Origin: Campylobacter concisus
GTDB taxonomy: Bacteria > Campylobacterota > Campylobacteria > Campylobacterales > Campylobacteraceae
Assembly (NCBI RefSeq): GCF_902460845.1
Contig: NZ_CABPVS010000002.1
Span: forward strand, 186,001 to 250,000
Length of the DNA stretch: 64,000 bases
Reading direction: 5' to 3'
This document shows, in pieces, positions 26,190-36,364 of this stretch (the first letter of the stretch is position 1; each line of letters begins with the position of its first letter). Made by a program: the position numbers and the translations under genes. The notes beneath the pieces were generated by a model, which did not search any database, was not told the DNA's origin, and saw only the letters and a list, made by a program, of their open reading frames with translations.

Positions 26190-26527
26190 AAAAAATTGCG
26201 ATTAAAGCTATCGCTTTTTATCAAAAATATATTTCCATACTTCTACCAAAAAGCTGTCGCTATTATCCGACTTGCTCACAATACGCGATTTGGGAATTTC
26301 AAACAAATAGTTTTTTTTCTGCTTTTTTTGCAACCTTCATGCGAATTTTAAAATGTAATCAGCTTTTTAAAGGCGGTATCAATTACCCAATCATCTACAA
26401 AAAATTTAACTTATGTTTTATATCTCAAAAAAGTGATACCAAAAATATAAATTTTTGGTTTGTCCCTTGTCAGAATAGTAAATTTTATGTCGTAAAAGTA
26501 TTAGATAAATTAAAGGAAAAAAATTAA
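26186..26527 (+). CDS. yidD: Membrane protein insertion efficiency factor YidD
   Basis: A small membrane-associated helper of membrane protein insertion with YidC. FYQKYISILLPKSCRYYPTC is the family signature, followed by SQYA. The ATG at 26186 overlaps the rnpA stop (ATGA); an in-frame ATG at 26177 and another at 26156 would lie inside rnpA and add residues not usual in the family. At 113 residues it carries a C-terminal tail (ICFISQKSD... region onward) longer than the roughly 70-80 residue E. coli protein. Confidence 0.92.
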   Translation: MKKIAIKAIAFYQKYISILLPKSCRYYPTCSQYAIWEFQTNSFFSAFFATFMRILKCNQLFKGGINYPIIYKKFNLCFISQKSDTKNINFWFVPCQNSKFYVVKVLDKLKEKN

Positions 26528-26528
26528 A

Positions 26529-28082
26529 ATGGAACAGATGTCTATGCAAAAAAGGTTGCTTCTTGCAGCACTTTTATCTATTGTTTTTTTTATAGTGTAT
26601 GATTTTTTTATGCCAAAAAGAGTGATGTCTGAGCAAAACCAAACTACAATGTCTCAAACAATAGATCAAAATAAAGCTCCAAATATAAATCAAAATACAC
26701 CAAAATCAAATGAAAATTTAGCTTCAAATGAGATAATCGCTACGATCAAAGGTCAAAGCTACGAAGCAAAAATAGATAAGCTAGGAAGAATTTCAAAATT
26801 CTATCTAACTGAAGAGAAATATAAAACAGAAGATGGCAACAAAATAGAGCTTGTTTCGCAAAATCCATTGCCACTTGAGCTTAGATTTAACGATAGTACG
26901 CTCAATGCCGATGCTTTTAAGATTGCATATAGTAGTGACGCTAGCGAGATAGATGCTAGCAGCGAGCCTAAAACTATAAAACTTACTCAAAATTTAGATG
27001 GCATTACAATTACAAAAAATATCAAATTTTACCCAAATGGTCGTTACGAGGTTGAGGTAAATTTAAGTAAAAGTGTTGATTATTTTATGACTCCTGGCTT
27101 TAGACCAAACATCTCAGTAGATAGCTATACAGTTCACGGCGTGATGCTTAGAAACACTGATGATAGCCTAAATATTATTGAAGATGGTGACGCCAAAGAG
27201 GTTAAAAACTATGCAAATACCACAATAGCGGCCGCATCTGATAGATACTATACAACTCTATTTTACTCATTTGAAAAGCCATTTGAAGTAGCCACAGATA
27301 AAGATTCTAACAATAATCCTATTCTTTTTGTAAAGGCAAATGATAATTTAAAATTAGGTGCATATATCGGACCAAAAGAGCATAAAATTTTAAGCTCAAT
27401 GGACGAGAGACTAAATGATGTTATTGAGTATGGTTGGTTTACATTTATAGCAAAACCGATGTTTGCATTTTTGAATTTCTTACATAACTACATTGGCAAC
27501 TGGGGTTGGGCGATAGTTGTGCTAACACTTGTTATAAGGATAGTTTTATTCCCACTTACATATAAGGGTATGTTATCTATGAATAAGCTTAAAGAGCTTG
27601 CTCCAAAGGTAAAAGAACTTCAAGTAAAATACAAAGACGACAAGCAAAAAATGCAAGTTCATATGATGGAGCTTTATAAAAAGCATGGCGCAAATCCAAT
27701 GGGTGGATGCTTGCCGATCTTGCTTCAGATTCCGGTATTTTTTGCAATCTACCGCGTTTTACTAAATGCGATCGAGCTAAAAGGTGCTCCTTGGATACTT
27801 TGGATACACGATCTTTCAGTAATGGATCCATATTTTGTATTACCTATTTTGATGGGTCTTACGATGTTTTTGCAGCAAAAGCTTACACCAACGACATTTA
27901 CTGATCCTATGCAAGAAAAGGTGATGAAATTTTTACCTCTTATATTTACATTTTTCTTCGTGACATTCCCAGCAGGTCTTACACTTTACTGGTTTGTAAA
28001 TAACGTTTGCTCGGTTGTTCAGCAAGTGTTTGTAAATAAACTTTTTGAAAAACATAAAAAAGCTACGGAGGTAAAGGCTTAA
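26529..28082 (+). CDS. yidC: Membrane protein insertase YidC
   Basis: Inserts and folds inner-membrane proteins, alone or with Sec. The N-terminal anchor (about 9-27) is followed by a periplasmic domain (about 50-320) and a C-terminal five-helix insertase core (about 325-505). That core has GNWGWAIVVLTLVIRIVLFP, with the conserved arginine, and NPMGGCLPILLQIPVFFAIY. The 517-residue length is normal for Gram-negatives. The start follows yidD by one base, and the stop shares a base with the jag start (TAATG). Confidence 0.97.
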   Translation: MEQMSMQKRLLLAALLSIVFFIVYDFFMPKRVMSEQNQTTMSQTIDQNKAPNINQNTPKSNENLASNEIIATIKGQSYEAKIDKLGRISKFYLTEEKYKTEDGNKIELVSQNPLPLELRFNDSTLNADAFKIAYSSDASEIDASSEPKTIKLTQNLDGITITKNIKFYPNGRYEVEVNLSKSVDYFMTPGFRPNISVDSYTVHGVMLRNTDDSLNIIEDGDAKEVKNYANTTIAAASDRYYTTLFYSFEKPFEVATDKDSNNNPILFVKANDNLKLGAYIGPKEHKILSSMDERLNDVIEYGWFTFIAKPMFAFLNFLHNYIGNWGWAIVVLTLVIRIVLFPLTYKGMLSMNKLKELAPKVKELQVKYKDDKQKMQVHMMELYKKHGANPMGGCLPILLQIPVFFAIYRVLLNAIELKGAPWILWIHDLSVMDPYFVLPILMGLTMFLQQKLTPTTFTDPMQEKVMKFLPLIFTFFFVTFPAGLTLYWFVNNVCSVVQQVFVNKLFEKHKKATEVKA

Positions 28083-29142
28083 TGAAAATAGAAGCAAATA
28101 CCCTTCAAGAGGCATTTCAAAAGGCAGCTGAGCAGCTTAATTGCTCAGTAACTCAGCTTGATATAAAAGTTTTACAGCATCCAAGCAGTGGTTTTTTGGA
28201 TTTTTTAAAAGAAGTGCGATCATTGAAGCAAATTTAGAAAATCAGCCAAAACCACAACATAAACCAAAAAATGATAGAAATTTTACTAAAAAAAATGATG
28301 AGAGTGAGAGTGTAAAAGAAGAGAAAAAGCAGAGCAAAAAGCACGATCATAATGATAAAAAGCGAAATCCTAAAAAGCATAAAGATGAGAAAAATGAGGC
28401 TAAGTCTGAGCAAAAAGAACATAAAAATGAAAAGTCAAATTTAAGTGAAAAAAATGAAGCTCTAGCTAAAGATGCATTTGCTCAAAAGAGTGAAGAAGAA
28501 GCTGAAACAGGATATGTGATAAAGAGACTTGACGAGCCAAAAGAAATAAAGGAGCCACAAGCTAGCAAAAATGCTCCTAAAAATATTTTAGATAATTCTA
28601 TTATTGAAAATTTTAACCAAACTGATGAAGATATTGCGGCTCAAGCTTTACAAAAAGAAAAAAAAGAAAAAGCAATAATCAACTTCGATAAAATTTTACC
28701 TGAGATCAAAGATGGCATGAACCGTCTTTTTAAGGCAAGTTGTTTTGATATTAGTAAAATTGAAGTTAGCAAATTTGACGATGAAACGGTACTTATAGAG
28801 CTTGATGGGGCTGACGCGGCTCTACTTATAGGTAAAGAAGGTTATAGATATAAAGCGATATCTTATATGCTTTATAACTGGTTAAACTCAAAATACAACT
28901 TTGCTATCCGCCTTGAGATCGCACAATTTTTGCAAAATCAAGAAGCGATGATGGATCAGTATCTAAATGGCGTGATCGAGCGTGTGCAAAATAGTGGTAG
29001 AGCTCAAACAAAGCCACTTGATGGGGTTTTGGTCAAGATCGCACTTGAGAAACTTCGCGAGAAATTTCCAGATAAATATGTCGGCATAAAAAGCGGCAAT
29101 GACGGCAAATTTGTCGTTGTAAATGACTTTTTCAAAAAATGA
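28082..29142 (+). CDS. jag: RNA-binding protein Jag/KhpB, reading frame interrupted near the N-terminus
   Basis: An RNA-binding protein with Jag-N, KH and R3H domains. The ATG at 28082 begins a normal Jag-N domain ([19 protein letters not shown]...HPSSGFLDF), which runs into a stop at 28235 after 51 residues. The -1 frame continues as [13 protein letters not shown], the expected rest of Jag-N, then a Lys-rich linker, a KH domain ([20 protein letters not shown]) and an R3H-like end. The switch point is T TTT TTA AAA at 28201-28210, so one extra T, or a -1 slip, restores a protein of about 353 residues. The downstream frame also has an internal ATG at 28516 (208 residues). The gene is between yidC and mnmE as in C. 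jejuni. Confidence 0.85.
28201..28207 (+). other. Possible -1 ribosomal slippage heptamer in jag
   Basis: T TTT TTA, in exact X-XXY-YYZ phase with the upstream Jag-N frame, at the point where the frame must move by -1 to read the rest of the gene. The same heptamer serves retroviral frameshifting. I see no strong downstream hairpin within 15 bases, so sequencing error or a real mutation are equally possible. Confidence 0.5.
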
Positions 29143-30464
29143 GTGAAACTATCGCAGCCCTTGCTACAGCTTATGGCATCGGCTCAGTTTCTATCGTAAG
29201 GCTTAGCGGTAAGGACGCTCTGGCCACCTCTTTAAAACTCCTTAAACTTTCAAATTTAGAGCCAAGATACGCAAAACTAGCCAAAATCTACTCCCTTGAT
29301 GATGAAATTTTGGACGAGGGCATCGTTATATATTTTAAAGCACCAGCAAGCTTTACTGGCGAGGATATCGTCGAGTTTCAAACTCATGGTGGCGTGATGG
29401 TGAGCGAGAGAATTTTAAATGAGCTAATAAAGGCTGGTGCGAGGCTTGCTATGCCAGGCGAGTTTAGTAAGCGAGCATTTTTAAATGGCAAGATGGATCT
29501 AGCTAAAGCTGAGGCTATGCAAGGGCTCATCACTTCAAAAAGCGAGATCGCTGCTAAAATTTTGACTCGCCAGATGCAAGGCGATCTTAGTAAATTTGTA
29601 GGAGAGATCAGAAGCGAAGTTGTAAAAACTCTTGCCTTTGTTGAGACAATGATTGATTATGCTGATGATGATCTGCCTACAAATTTGCTAGAGCAGACCA
29701 AGCAGATGCTTTTAAAAAATAGCGAGAAGCTAGACCGCATAGCCACACTTAGCGAGCAAAGAAGAGGGCTAATAGATGGCTTTAAGATCGCTATTGTTGG
29801 TAAGCCAAATGTTGGTAAAAGCTCCATTTTAAACTCATTTTTGGCTTACGAGAGAGCTATTGTAAGTGATGAGGCAGGCACAACCAGAGATAGAATAGAA
29901 GAAAATTTTAAGATCGGCTCACATCTAGTTCGTATAATAGATACCGCTGGCATCAGAAAAGATGCTGGAAGGATCGAGCAAATCGGCATAAACTACTCAA
30001 TCTCGGCTATAAACGAGGCTGACATTATCCTGGCTGTCTTTGACGGCTCAAATCCAAGCGATGAGCAAGACAAAGATATAATTAGGCTCGTTTCTAACTC
30101 AAGTAAAAAAGCCTTTTTTATCCTAAACAAAAGTGATCTGGCGTTTAAATTTGACATAGAGCTAGAGGGCGCTATCAAAATTTCAGCAAAAACCGATACG
30201 AGCGTAGTTTTAAAAGAGCTTGGGAGCTACCTCAAGACGCAGGATACCGACGAGATCATGCTAAGCTCAAACCGCCAAATTTTAAGCTGTAAAGAGGCGA
30301 GTGAGGCTTTAAAAAGAGCCTTTTTGAGACTCAGCGAAGAGGAGCTAGAAATTTTTGCTTATGAGCTAAATAGTGCGATAAAAGCACTTGCAAGTATTAC
30401 GAAACCATTTGAGAGAAGTGAAATTTTAGACGAAATGTTTAGCAACTTTTGCCTCGGCAAATAA
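29139..30464 (+). CDS. mnmE: tRNA modification GTPase MnmE
   Basis: With MnmG it modifies the wobble uridine of tRNAs, using a folate one-carbon unit. The N-terminal folate-binding domain (about 1-115) is followed by a helical domain and a G domain with [12 protein letters not shown] (about 218-229), DTAGIR (about 265-270) and NKSD (about 330-333). It ends in FCLGK, the conserved C-terminal cysteine motif. The length of 441 is normal. It overlaps jag by 4 bases (ATGA). Confidence 0.96.
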   Translation: MSETIAALATAYGIGSVSIVRLSGKDALATSLKLLKLSNLEPRYAKLAKIYSLDDEILDEGIVIYFKAPASFTGEDIVEFQTHGGVMVSERILNELIKAGARLAMPGEFSKRAFLNGKMDLAKAEAMQGLITSKSEIAAKILTRQMQGDLSKFVGEIRSEVVKTLAFVETMIDYADDDLPTNLLEQTKQMLLKNSEKLDRIATLSEQRRGLIDGFKIAIVGKPNVGKSSILNSFLAYERAIVSDEAGTTRDRIEENFKIGSHLVRIIDTAGIRKDAGRIEQIGINYSISAINEADIILAVFDGSNPSDEQDKDIIRLVSNSSKKAFFILNKSDLAFKFDIELEGAIKISAKTDTSVVLKELGSYLKTQDTDEIMLSSNRQILSCKEASEALKRAFLRLSEEELEIFAYELNSAIKALASITKPFERSEILDEMFSNFCLGK

Positions 30465-30495
30465 CTAAATTTACTCCGTAAAAAAGGAAAAAATA

Positions 30496-31233
30496 GTGAA
30501 AAAAATCTTATCTATAGCCGCTCTAGCTGCGTTGCTTGGCGGTTGCATGCCTTCGCAGGATCATCTAGCAAGCAACGTAGTATCGCCCGAGCCAGACTGG
30601 ATCAAATATCTAGAAAATGACGGCACCGTCGGCGATGTCGCATTTTTCTCAGAAAATTTGAGCGCAACCTACGCGCAAAAAAACGGCGATATCATCGGCA
30701 TGGCACTCATAAAAAAAGACGGTCAAAACCTGAAGCTTGGCGATATGTACGCGCAAAACGGGGTTTCGTTTATAGTTTTAGAGCTTAACGATAAGGAAAA
30801 ATTTGGCTACCAGTACATAAATATGCGCGATAAAAACGAGCTTGCGACTCTAAGAAATGCTAAAAAGGTCAAATTTTATCAGTTTGGCGGTGGCATATTA
30901 GAGAGCGTAGTTTTTAGCGCGGACTCGGGCGCGGTGTGCGAGAGTTTTGCGGCGGGCAAGACGGTAAAAGCTCATGCCGTGACTAATTATTACGATAAAG
31001 AAAACCCCGACAATAGCGAATTTTTCGCGACCCTGATGGATATCGGAGTGAAAAAAGGCAAAAGCGCCGAGATCAAAAATCTAAACTTTAAATTTTTCGT
31101 TAGCGACGGTAAGCTAGCTAGTATGCAGACGCGGGCTCGATCTGCGGAATTTAGGAGTAAAGTCATAGACGCCGACGCTAAAAAACAGGAGCGAATCCTA
31201 TCAAACATCGTTTGTGCTGCGCCTAAAAACTGA
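30496..31233 (+). CDS. Lipoprotein, first of three related tandem genes
   Basis: A 245-residue lipoprotein with lipobox LLGGC (Cys17). After it come a W..YLENDGT motif, a KFYQFGGGILESVVFSA block and a V[TS]NYY motif, all of which recur in the third gene (and partly in the second). Two cysteines of the mature part, in AVCESF and NIVCAA, are shared by the set and could be disulfide-linked. No known domain recognised. It lies between mnmE and purL, where C. jejuni has no gene as I recall, and is GC-richer than its surroundings. Start ATG... reads GTG at 30496 with an AAGGAAAAAATA ribosome site. Confidence 0.65.
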   Translation: MKKILSIAALAALLGGCMPSQDHLASNVVSPEPDWIKYLENDGTVGDVAFFSENLSATYAQKNGDIIGMALIKKDGQNLKLGDMYAQNGVSFIVLELNDKEKFGYQYINMRDKNELATLRNAKKVKFYQFGGGILESVVFSADSGAVCESFAAGKTVKAHAVTNYYDKENPDNSEFFATLMDIGVKKGKSAEIKNLNFKFFVSDGKLASMQTRARSAEFRSKVIDADAKKQERILSNIVCAAPKN

Positions 31234-31265
31234 TCACTTTTATCAAATTTAAACGCGAGTGCGAG

Positions 31266-32036
31266 ATGAAAAACTTATTTCTAGCGGCTATTGCGGCCCT
31301 GGCTTTTTACGGTTGCGCCGGCATCACTAGCAGCGCAAACAAAGCAGAGCGCGACGTCTCAAATATCGACGTTCCTGAGGATAACTGGACGAGATATCTG
31401 GGTACTGACGGCGCCGTTAGAGAGGTTGCCTTTTTGACGGCGTTTTTCTCGCGTGATTTTCGCACTCAGCCTGAGGACGGCGAGCCTATAGGCTTTGCAC
31501 TCACTAAAACAGACGGTGCCAGGCTGCCTTTTAGGCTCGGAGCCGTCTATAAAAGCGGCGATAGTGCGTTTATGCTAAAGGATGCCGATACCGAGGCGGA
31601 GTTTGATCTAAAAGACGAAACGAGTGCGACCCAGCTTCGTGGTGCTCGGCGGATCAAATTTTACGAATTTAGCTCAAATTTGACGACGGTAGCGGTTTTT
31701 GAGGCGCCGATTTCGGTTTGCGAGGCGTTTCAAAAAGGCGGTAACGTGAGCGTGAAATCAGCATCTAGCTACTATGGAGTGCACAATTTAGAAAAACGGT
31801 ATTTTACGGCCGTTATAACGCAGGCAAAAATTTCCTCCAAAAGCGGCGCGCTACTTTTAAAATCTCAAATAAAAAATTTTACAAATCCAGACGGCTCGCA
31901 AGAAGTAGCCGAAAAAACGCCTAAATTTGAGGAAAAAATCCAAAACGAGTTGCGCGGGTATGAGCTGAGGCTTAATCAAATTTGCGCTTTTGGCACGAAA
32001 AAAGAGAGCAAAAATGAAAAACAGGATGATTTTTAA
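31266..32036 (+). CDS. Lipoprotein, second of three related tandem genes
   Basis: A 256-residue lipoprotein with lipobox FYGCAG (Cys17). The shared blocks are NWTRYLGTDGAVREVAFLT, RRIKFYEFSSNL and SVCEAFQKGGNVS with SSYY, and the mature protein has the same two cysteines (SVCEAF and QICAFG). It is the most divergent of the three. Its 3' end overlaps the third gene by 23 bases, so the trio is probably one transcript. No enzyme motif seen. In a 60-base stretch at 31381, 31 bases are G or C. Confidence 0.65.
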   Translation: MKNLFLAAIAALAFYGCAGITSSANKAERDVSNIDVPEDNWTRYLGTDGAVREVAFLTAFFSRDFRTQPEDGEPIGFALTKTDGARLPFRLGAVYKSGDSAFMLKDADTEAEFDLKDETSATQLRGARRIKFYEFSSNLTTVAVFEAPISVCEAFQKGGNVSVKSASSYYGVHNLEKRYFTAVITQAKISSKSGALLLKSQIKNFTNPDGSQEVAEKTPKFEEKIQNELRGYELRLNQICAFGTKKESKNEKQDDF

Positions 32037-32766
32037 GACTGCGGCAGCTGCTGTTGCGGCATTAGTATTTGGTGGTTGCGCGGCCATCACAGGCGAGATG
32101 GGCGGCGAGAGAGCGTGGCGTACGTATATGGAAAACGACACTAGCATACGGCAGATCGGGTTTATAACCGAGACTACGGTCTATGAGATGAACGGCGGTA
32201 AAACCGAGGAGAAATTTGGCGACTACATGGGTAGGGCCGAGGTGAAATCGCCGGGCGAGAGCGACTCGGCGAGCCAAAATCTAGGCTGGGTTTACTCAAG
32301 CGGCGACGGCGTAAAAACCCTGATAGTGATTGATCTAGATAGCGGTAGAAATGTAGATTTGAGCGATAAAGACGAGATAAAAAAGCTGCAAAACTCAAAG
32401 AAATTTAAGTTTTACGAATTTGGCGGCGGGATCCTTGAGAGCGTGATTTATAGTGCGCAAAAATCTCCCGTTTGTAAGACGTTTTTTAGCGGCGAACCTA
32501 TAAGCGCCAGAAGCGTAACGAACTACTACGTGGGCGCGTCTGACGAGTTTTTCGCTACCGTGATCGACGCGAAGATAGTCGGCAATAAGGGCTTTGAGAT
32601 AAAAAATTTGGATTTTAAATTTAACCTGCCAAGCGGCAAACTAGCCGAAGCTAAAGAGCAGGCGACCTCTGCGAAATTTAGAAAAGATGTCATCGAGCAA
32701 GACCTCAAAAAGCAAGGGCGTATCCTGCTAAACATACTTTGCTACTATAGCATGCCGAACAAGTAG
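32014..32766 (+). CDS. Lipoprotein, third of three related tandem genes
   Basis: A 250-residue lipoprotein with lipobox FGGCAA (Cys22). An upstream in-frame ATG at 31990 would add eight basic residues; the ATG at 32014 is preferred because AAAGAGAGC precedes it and the leader is normal. It is closest to the first gene: ERAWRTYMENDTSIRQIGFI, KFYEFGGGILESVIYSA and SVTNYY. It ends at a clear hairpin. Function unknown. Together the three look like a duplicated family, perhaps surface or periplasmic, that was acquired as a block. Confidence 0.65.
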   Translation: MKNRMIFKTAAAAVAALVFGGCAAITGEMGGERAWRTYMENDTSIRQIGFITETTVYEMNGGKTEEKFGDYMGRAEVKSPGESDSASQNLGWVYSSGDGVKTLIVIDLDSGRNVDLSDKDEIKKLQNSKKFKFYEFGGGILESVIYSAQKSPVCKTFFSGEPISARSVTNYYVGASDEFFATVIDAKIVGNKGFEIKNLDFKFNLPSGKLAEAKEQATSAKFRKDVIEQDLKKQGRILLNILCYYSMPNK

Positions 32767-32774
32767 GCGTTTGT

Positions 32775-32792
32775 GGCGGGTAATCACCCGCC
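32775..32792 (+). terminator. GC-rich hairpin after the lipoprotein genes
   Basis: GGCGGGT and ACCCGCC are perfect arms around a 4-base loop, 9 bases after the stop of the third lipoprotein gene. No T run follows directly, so it may work with the second hairpin just behind it. Confidence 0.6.
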
Positions 32793-32794
32793 GA

Positions 32795-32828
32795 ATTTGA
32801 CGCAGAATCGAATTTGCTTGCGTCAAAT
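32795..32828 (+). terminator. Second hairpin after the lipoprotein genes
   Basis: ATTTGACGCA and TGCGTCAAAT are perfect 10-base arms around a 14-base loop. The right arm is preceded and followed by AT-rich sequence. Probably part of the same transcription end. Confidence 0.5.
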
Positions 32829-33108
32829 TTAGGCTACTAATATATTTAAATTTTAATTTCCACAGCTATTTCAAATTTGGCATTTGTCTAAAATTTGAGC
32901 CGCTCGCCGTGACCCGCATTGCAAAAATGCCGATTTTCTGTCAAATTTAAAGCCGAACCAACAATTATAAACAGAATATTTTTAGCTTGCCGTATGAAAT
33001 TTAGGCTCTTGTTTTATTTGTCAAATTTGTCTCATTTTCGTCCCTTTGGTTTATCAAGTTTTTATGCGAATTTAAGTAAAATCAACCAAATTTTTTTAAA
33101 GGCTAAAA

Positions 33109-35298
33109 ATGGACAAATCTACCGTAAAAGCGCACAAAATCAGCGACGACGAATACGAAAATATACTTAAAATCTTAGGTAGAGAGCCAAATTTGCTCGA
33201 GCTTGGGATATTTTCCGCGATGTGGAGCGAGCACTGCAGCTATAAATCAAGTAAAAAATACCTAAACGGCTTTCCGACAAAAGCTCCTTGGGTCATACAA
33301 GGGCCTGGTGAAAATGCCGGTGTCATCGACGTTGGCGATGGGATCGCAGCTGTGTTTAAGATGGAGAGTCACAACCACCCAAGCTTTATCGAGCCGTTTC
33401 AGGGCGCTGCAACTGGTGTTGGTGGAATTTTAAGAGATGTCTTTACGATGGGCGCAAGAGTTGTTGCGAACATGAACTCACTTCGTTTTGGCGAGATAAG
33501 GGGTGATGACGAACTAGCCAAAAAGCATAGATACTTGCTAAAGGGAAGTGTGGCTGGCATCGGGCACTACGGCAACTGCATGGGCATCCCAACGGTTGGC
33601 GGTGAAACTACATTTGACCCTAGTTTTAATGGCAATATCCTAATCAATGCCTTTGCGCTTGGCCTTTGCAAAAGTGATGAAATTTTCTACGGCAAGGCTG
33701 AAGGTGTTGGCAACCCAGTCATCTACGTAGGCTCAAAGACTGGCAGGGACGGACTTGGTGGCGCTGTGATGGCGAGCGATAGCTTTAATGACGAAAATAA
33801 ATCACTTCGCCCAACGGTGCAAGTGGGTGACCCATTTGCCGAGAAGCTGCTTATGGAAGCTTGCTTGGAGCTCTTTAAAAAAGACTACATCATCGGCATC
33901 CAAGATATGGGTGCAGCAGGGCTTACTAGCTCTAGCTTTGAGATGGCTGGTAGAAGCGGTAGCGGCATGAAGATGTATCTAGATCGCGTGCCAATGCGAG
34001 AAACTGGTATGACGCCTTATGAGCTGATGCTAAGTGAATCTCAAGAACGTATGCTCATATGCGCCAAAAAAGGCTATGAGCAAAAGGTGCTTGAAATTTT
34101 TAGAAAGTGGGACCTTGATGCTGAGATCATCGGCGAGGTCACAAGTAGTGGCGTGATGCAGCTTTACTGGCATGGTGAGCTTGCAGGCGAAATTCCTATC
34201 GGACCACTTAGCGAGGCAGCTCCGGTGCTTGATCGTCCAGTTGCACGTCCAAAATACCTTGATGAGATAGCAAATTTAGAAATTTCAAATAACGTTGATA
34301 ACAAAACCGCTTTTTTCAAGCTTTTAAAAGAGCCAGAGGTACTAAATAAAAGCTTTATCTACGATCAATACGACGCAAATATCCAGACAAACACGATAAA
34401 ACAGCCCGGACACTTAGGCGCTGCAAGTATCAGAGTAAAAGGCACTAAAAAGGCCGTCTCTATGGCTGCGCAGTGTGATCCTAGAGCAAATTTTGTTGAT
34501 CCAAAAATAGGCGCTGCAAGAGCCGTCGCGGCAGCTGGTAGAAAGGTTGCTATGAGCGGCGCTGTGCCACTTGCGATCACTGACTGCCTAAACTACGGCA
34601 ATCCACAAAATCCAGAAGTAATGTGGCAGTTTAAAGAGGGGTGTGAAGGCATAAAAGAGGCTTGCCGTGAGCTAAATACACCAGTAGTTAGTGGTAACGT
34701 GAGCCTTTATAACGACACAGATGGCATAAGCGTCTATCCAACGCCAGCCATCGTCACAGTTGGCGTAAATGAAGATGCAAACTTAAACCTAAAAAGCACA
34801 TTTTTAAGCGAGGGTAGGGCAATTTACTTACTTGGTGAGACAAGTGGGGAATTTGCTGCTTCACTTTATGCAAAGGCACTATTTGATGTGGTTGGCGGAA
34901 AGCTAAAAGAGGTTGATTATAAAGCTGAGCGAGCTCTTTGGGATCTAATAATCGAAGCAAATAAAGAGCAAATTTTAGAGTTTGCAAATAGCGTAGGCGT
35001 TGGCGGTCTTGCTATTACACTAGCAAAAATGGCTAGCATCTCAAACATCGGTGTAAATTGTGAGGTGAAATTTAAAGAGCCAAATTTTATCTTTGATGAG
35101 AGCTTTTCAAGAGCGGTTGTGGGCGTGAAAGATGAGGCTAAATTTGAAGTGCTTGCGGCTAAATTTGGTGTGAAATTTGAAAAGATCGGCGTTAGTGGTG
35201 GTAAGAGATTTAAACTAAATGACATTGATGAGAGCGTGGATGAGATAAGAGAAATTTATCTAAATGAGTTTGCAAAAATCGTTAGAAAAGAGGATTAA
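33109..35298 (+). CDS. purL: Phosphoribosylformylglycinamidine synthase, PurL subunit
   Basis: The ATP-dependent amidation step of purine synthesis, working with PurQ and PurS (not in this window). ALG-type small-subunit form, 729 residues. Signatures are [15 protein letters not shown] near residue 43, [23 protein letters not shown] and the C-terminal DCLNYGNP. The ATG at 33109 follows AAAGGCTAAAA. AT-rich like the core genome, in contrast to the lipoprotein genes before it. Confidence 0.97.
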   Translation: MDKSTVKAHKISDDEYENILKILGREPNLLELGIFSAMWSEHCSYKSSKKYLNGFPTKAPWVIQGPGENAGVIDVGDGIAAVFKMESHNHPSFIEPFQGAATGVGGILRDVFTMGARVVANMNSLRFGEIRGDDELAKKHRYLLKGSVAGIGHYGNCMGIPTVGGETTFDPSFNGNILINAFALGLCKSDEIFYGKAEGVGNPVIYVGSKTGRDGLGGAVMASDSFNDENKSLRPTVQVGDPFAEKLLMEACLELFKKDYIIGIQDMGAAGLTSSSFEMAGRSGSGMKMYLDRVPMRETGMTPYELMLSESQERMLICAKKGYEQKVLEIFRKWDLDAEIIGEVTSSGVMQLYWHGELAGEIPIGPLSEAAPVLDRPVARPKYLDEIANLEISNNVDNKTAFFKLLKEPEVLNKSFIYDQYDANIQTNTIKQPGHLGAASIRVKGTKKAVSMAAQCDPRANFVDPKIGAARAVAAAGRKVAMSGAVPLAITDCLNYGNPQNPEVMWQFKEGCEGIKEACRELNTPVVSGNVSLYNDTDGISVYPTPAIVTVGVNEDANLNLKSTFLSEGRAIYLLGETSGEFAASLYAKALFDVVGGKLKEVDYKAERALWDLIIEANKEQILEFANSVGVGGLAITLAKMASISNIGVNCEVKFKEPNFIFDESFSRAVVGVKDEAKFEVLAAKFGVKFEKIGVSGGKRFKLNDIDESVDEIREIYLNEFAKIVRKED

Positions 35299-35301
35299 GA
35301 A

Positions 35302-36363
35302 ATGGCTTTAAAAAAGGGCAAGGCCGCTGAGGCTGAAAATGAGCAAAAGGAAGCAGAACAAGTTGAAAAGCGAGGCGTAGCAAAGCCACCAGTACTTTTT
35401 AGTAAGACACAAAATTTAATAAAATCAATCGAAAAAAGACTAAACGCTACTTTGATAACTTACTATAATTCAAACGCTGGTAGCGTTTGCGGCAACGATG
35501 CGAGTGCTATGTATGAAATTTTAAAGGGTAAAAAGATAGATACTGCCTATCTTTTTATAAAAAGTGATGGCGGAAGCGGAATAGCTGCTCTTAGGATCAT
35601 CACTACACTTAGAAATTACTGCAAAAATTTAATAGCCTTAATACCTGCAAACTGCGCCTCGGCTGCTACCATGATGGCACTTGGAGCAAATGAGATCGTC
35701 ATGGGGCCACTTGCCTATCTAACGCCTGTTGATACTTCACTCAAACACGAGCTTAGCCCGACAAACAAAGGCAATGAGCTTGTGAGCGTTTCGATGGACG
35801 AACTTAGTCGTGTTGTCAAGCTTTGGAAAGAGCAGGATAAAGACAGACCAAACGACACAAACCCTTATAATTCGCTTTATGAGTATATTCATCCGCTAGT
35901 CTTTGGTGCGGTTGACCGTGCTAGCTCGCTATCGCTTAAGATTTGCACCGAGCTTCTTAGGTATCACATTGAGGACGATAAAAAGATCGCAGAAATTTCT
36001 GAAAGGCTAAATGGCGACTATCCAGCTCATGAATATCCAATCCTCTTTAGGGAGGCACATGAGATCGGCCTTCATGTAAAAAAGATGGATGATGACCTAA
36101 ATGAAATGCTTCAGGAGCTAACGCTACTTTACTCTGAGATGGGACAGCGAGCTTTTACTGACTATGATGAAAATAGCTACCACGATAACAATATCGCAAA
36201 TATCATTGAAACAAATGGCAAGCAAATTTACTATCAGATCGACAAAGACTGGTTTTACCGTCCTGAAGAGCGTCGCTGGAATGTGATGAATGATGAGAGC
36301 TCTTGGCGTAAAAACGAGCTAGTAAATGGCAAAATAAAAAATACCATCTATCACTTGTGGTAA
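35302..36363 (+). CDS. SDH-family Clp-fold serine proteinase
   Basis: 353 residues of the ClpP-like fold. LFIKSDGGSGIAALRI and IPANCASAATMMALGANEIV carry the glycine-rich oxyanion loop and the nucleophile serine (in CASAATM), followed by GPLAYLTPVD. This fits the serine dehydrogenase-type proteinase family (SDH, related to SppA). The first 30 residues are charged and the protein has no clear signal peptide. A protein-degrading role is likely but the substrate is unknown. It sits 3 bases after purL and 1 base before the TerB-DnaJ gene. C. jejuni, as I recall, has dnaJ-like directly after purL, so this gene may be an addition. Confidence 0.75.
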   Translation: MALKKGKAAEAENEQKEAEQVEKRGVAKPPVLFSKTQNLIKSIEKRLNATLITYYNSNAGSVCGNDASAMYEILKGKKIDTAYLFIKSDGGSGIAALRIITTLRNYCKNLIALIPANCASAATMMALGANEIVMGPLAYLTPVDTSLKHELSPTNKGNELVSVSMDELSRVVKLWKEQDKDRPNDTNPYNSLYEYIHPLVFGAVDRASSLSLKICTELLRYHIEDDKKIAEISERLNGDYPAHEYPILFREAHEIGLHVKKMDDDLNEMLQELTLLYSEMGQRAFTDYDENSYHDNNIANIIETNGKQIYYQIDKDWFYRPEERRWNVMNDESSWRKNELVNGKIKNTIYHLW

Positions 36364-36364
36364 C

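Larger units (their letters stand above)
32767..33108 (+). other. 342-base non-coding gap before purL
   Basis: Holds two hairpins at its left end (listed separately) and is otherwise AT-rich, with several CAAATTT words on both strands. A small open frame starting at 32919 runs into purL in another frame, lacks a ribosome site, and is not supported. I see no RNA gene. A promoter for purL must lie in the last 150 bases, but I cannot point to one convincing element. Confidence 0.5.

Noticed and set aside
28234..28422. A 62-residue minus-strand frame very rich in Phe, Ile and Leu opposite jag
   Set aside because: It is the complement of the Lys-rich Jag linker, which gives a false hydrophobic protein.
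32919..33170. An 83-residue open frame before and into purL
   Set aside because: No ribosome site, overlaps purL in another frame, and the protein looks like low-complexity translation of AT-rich sequence.
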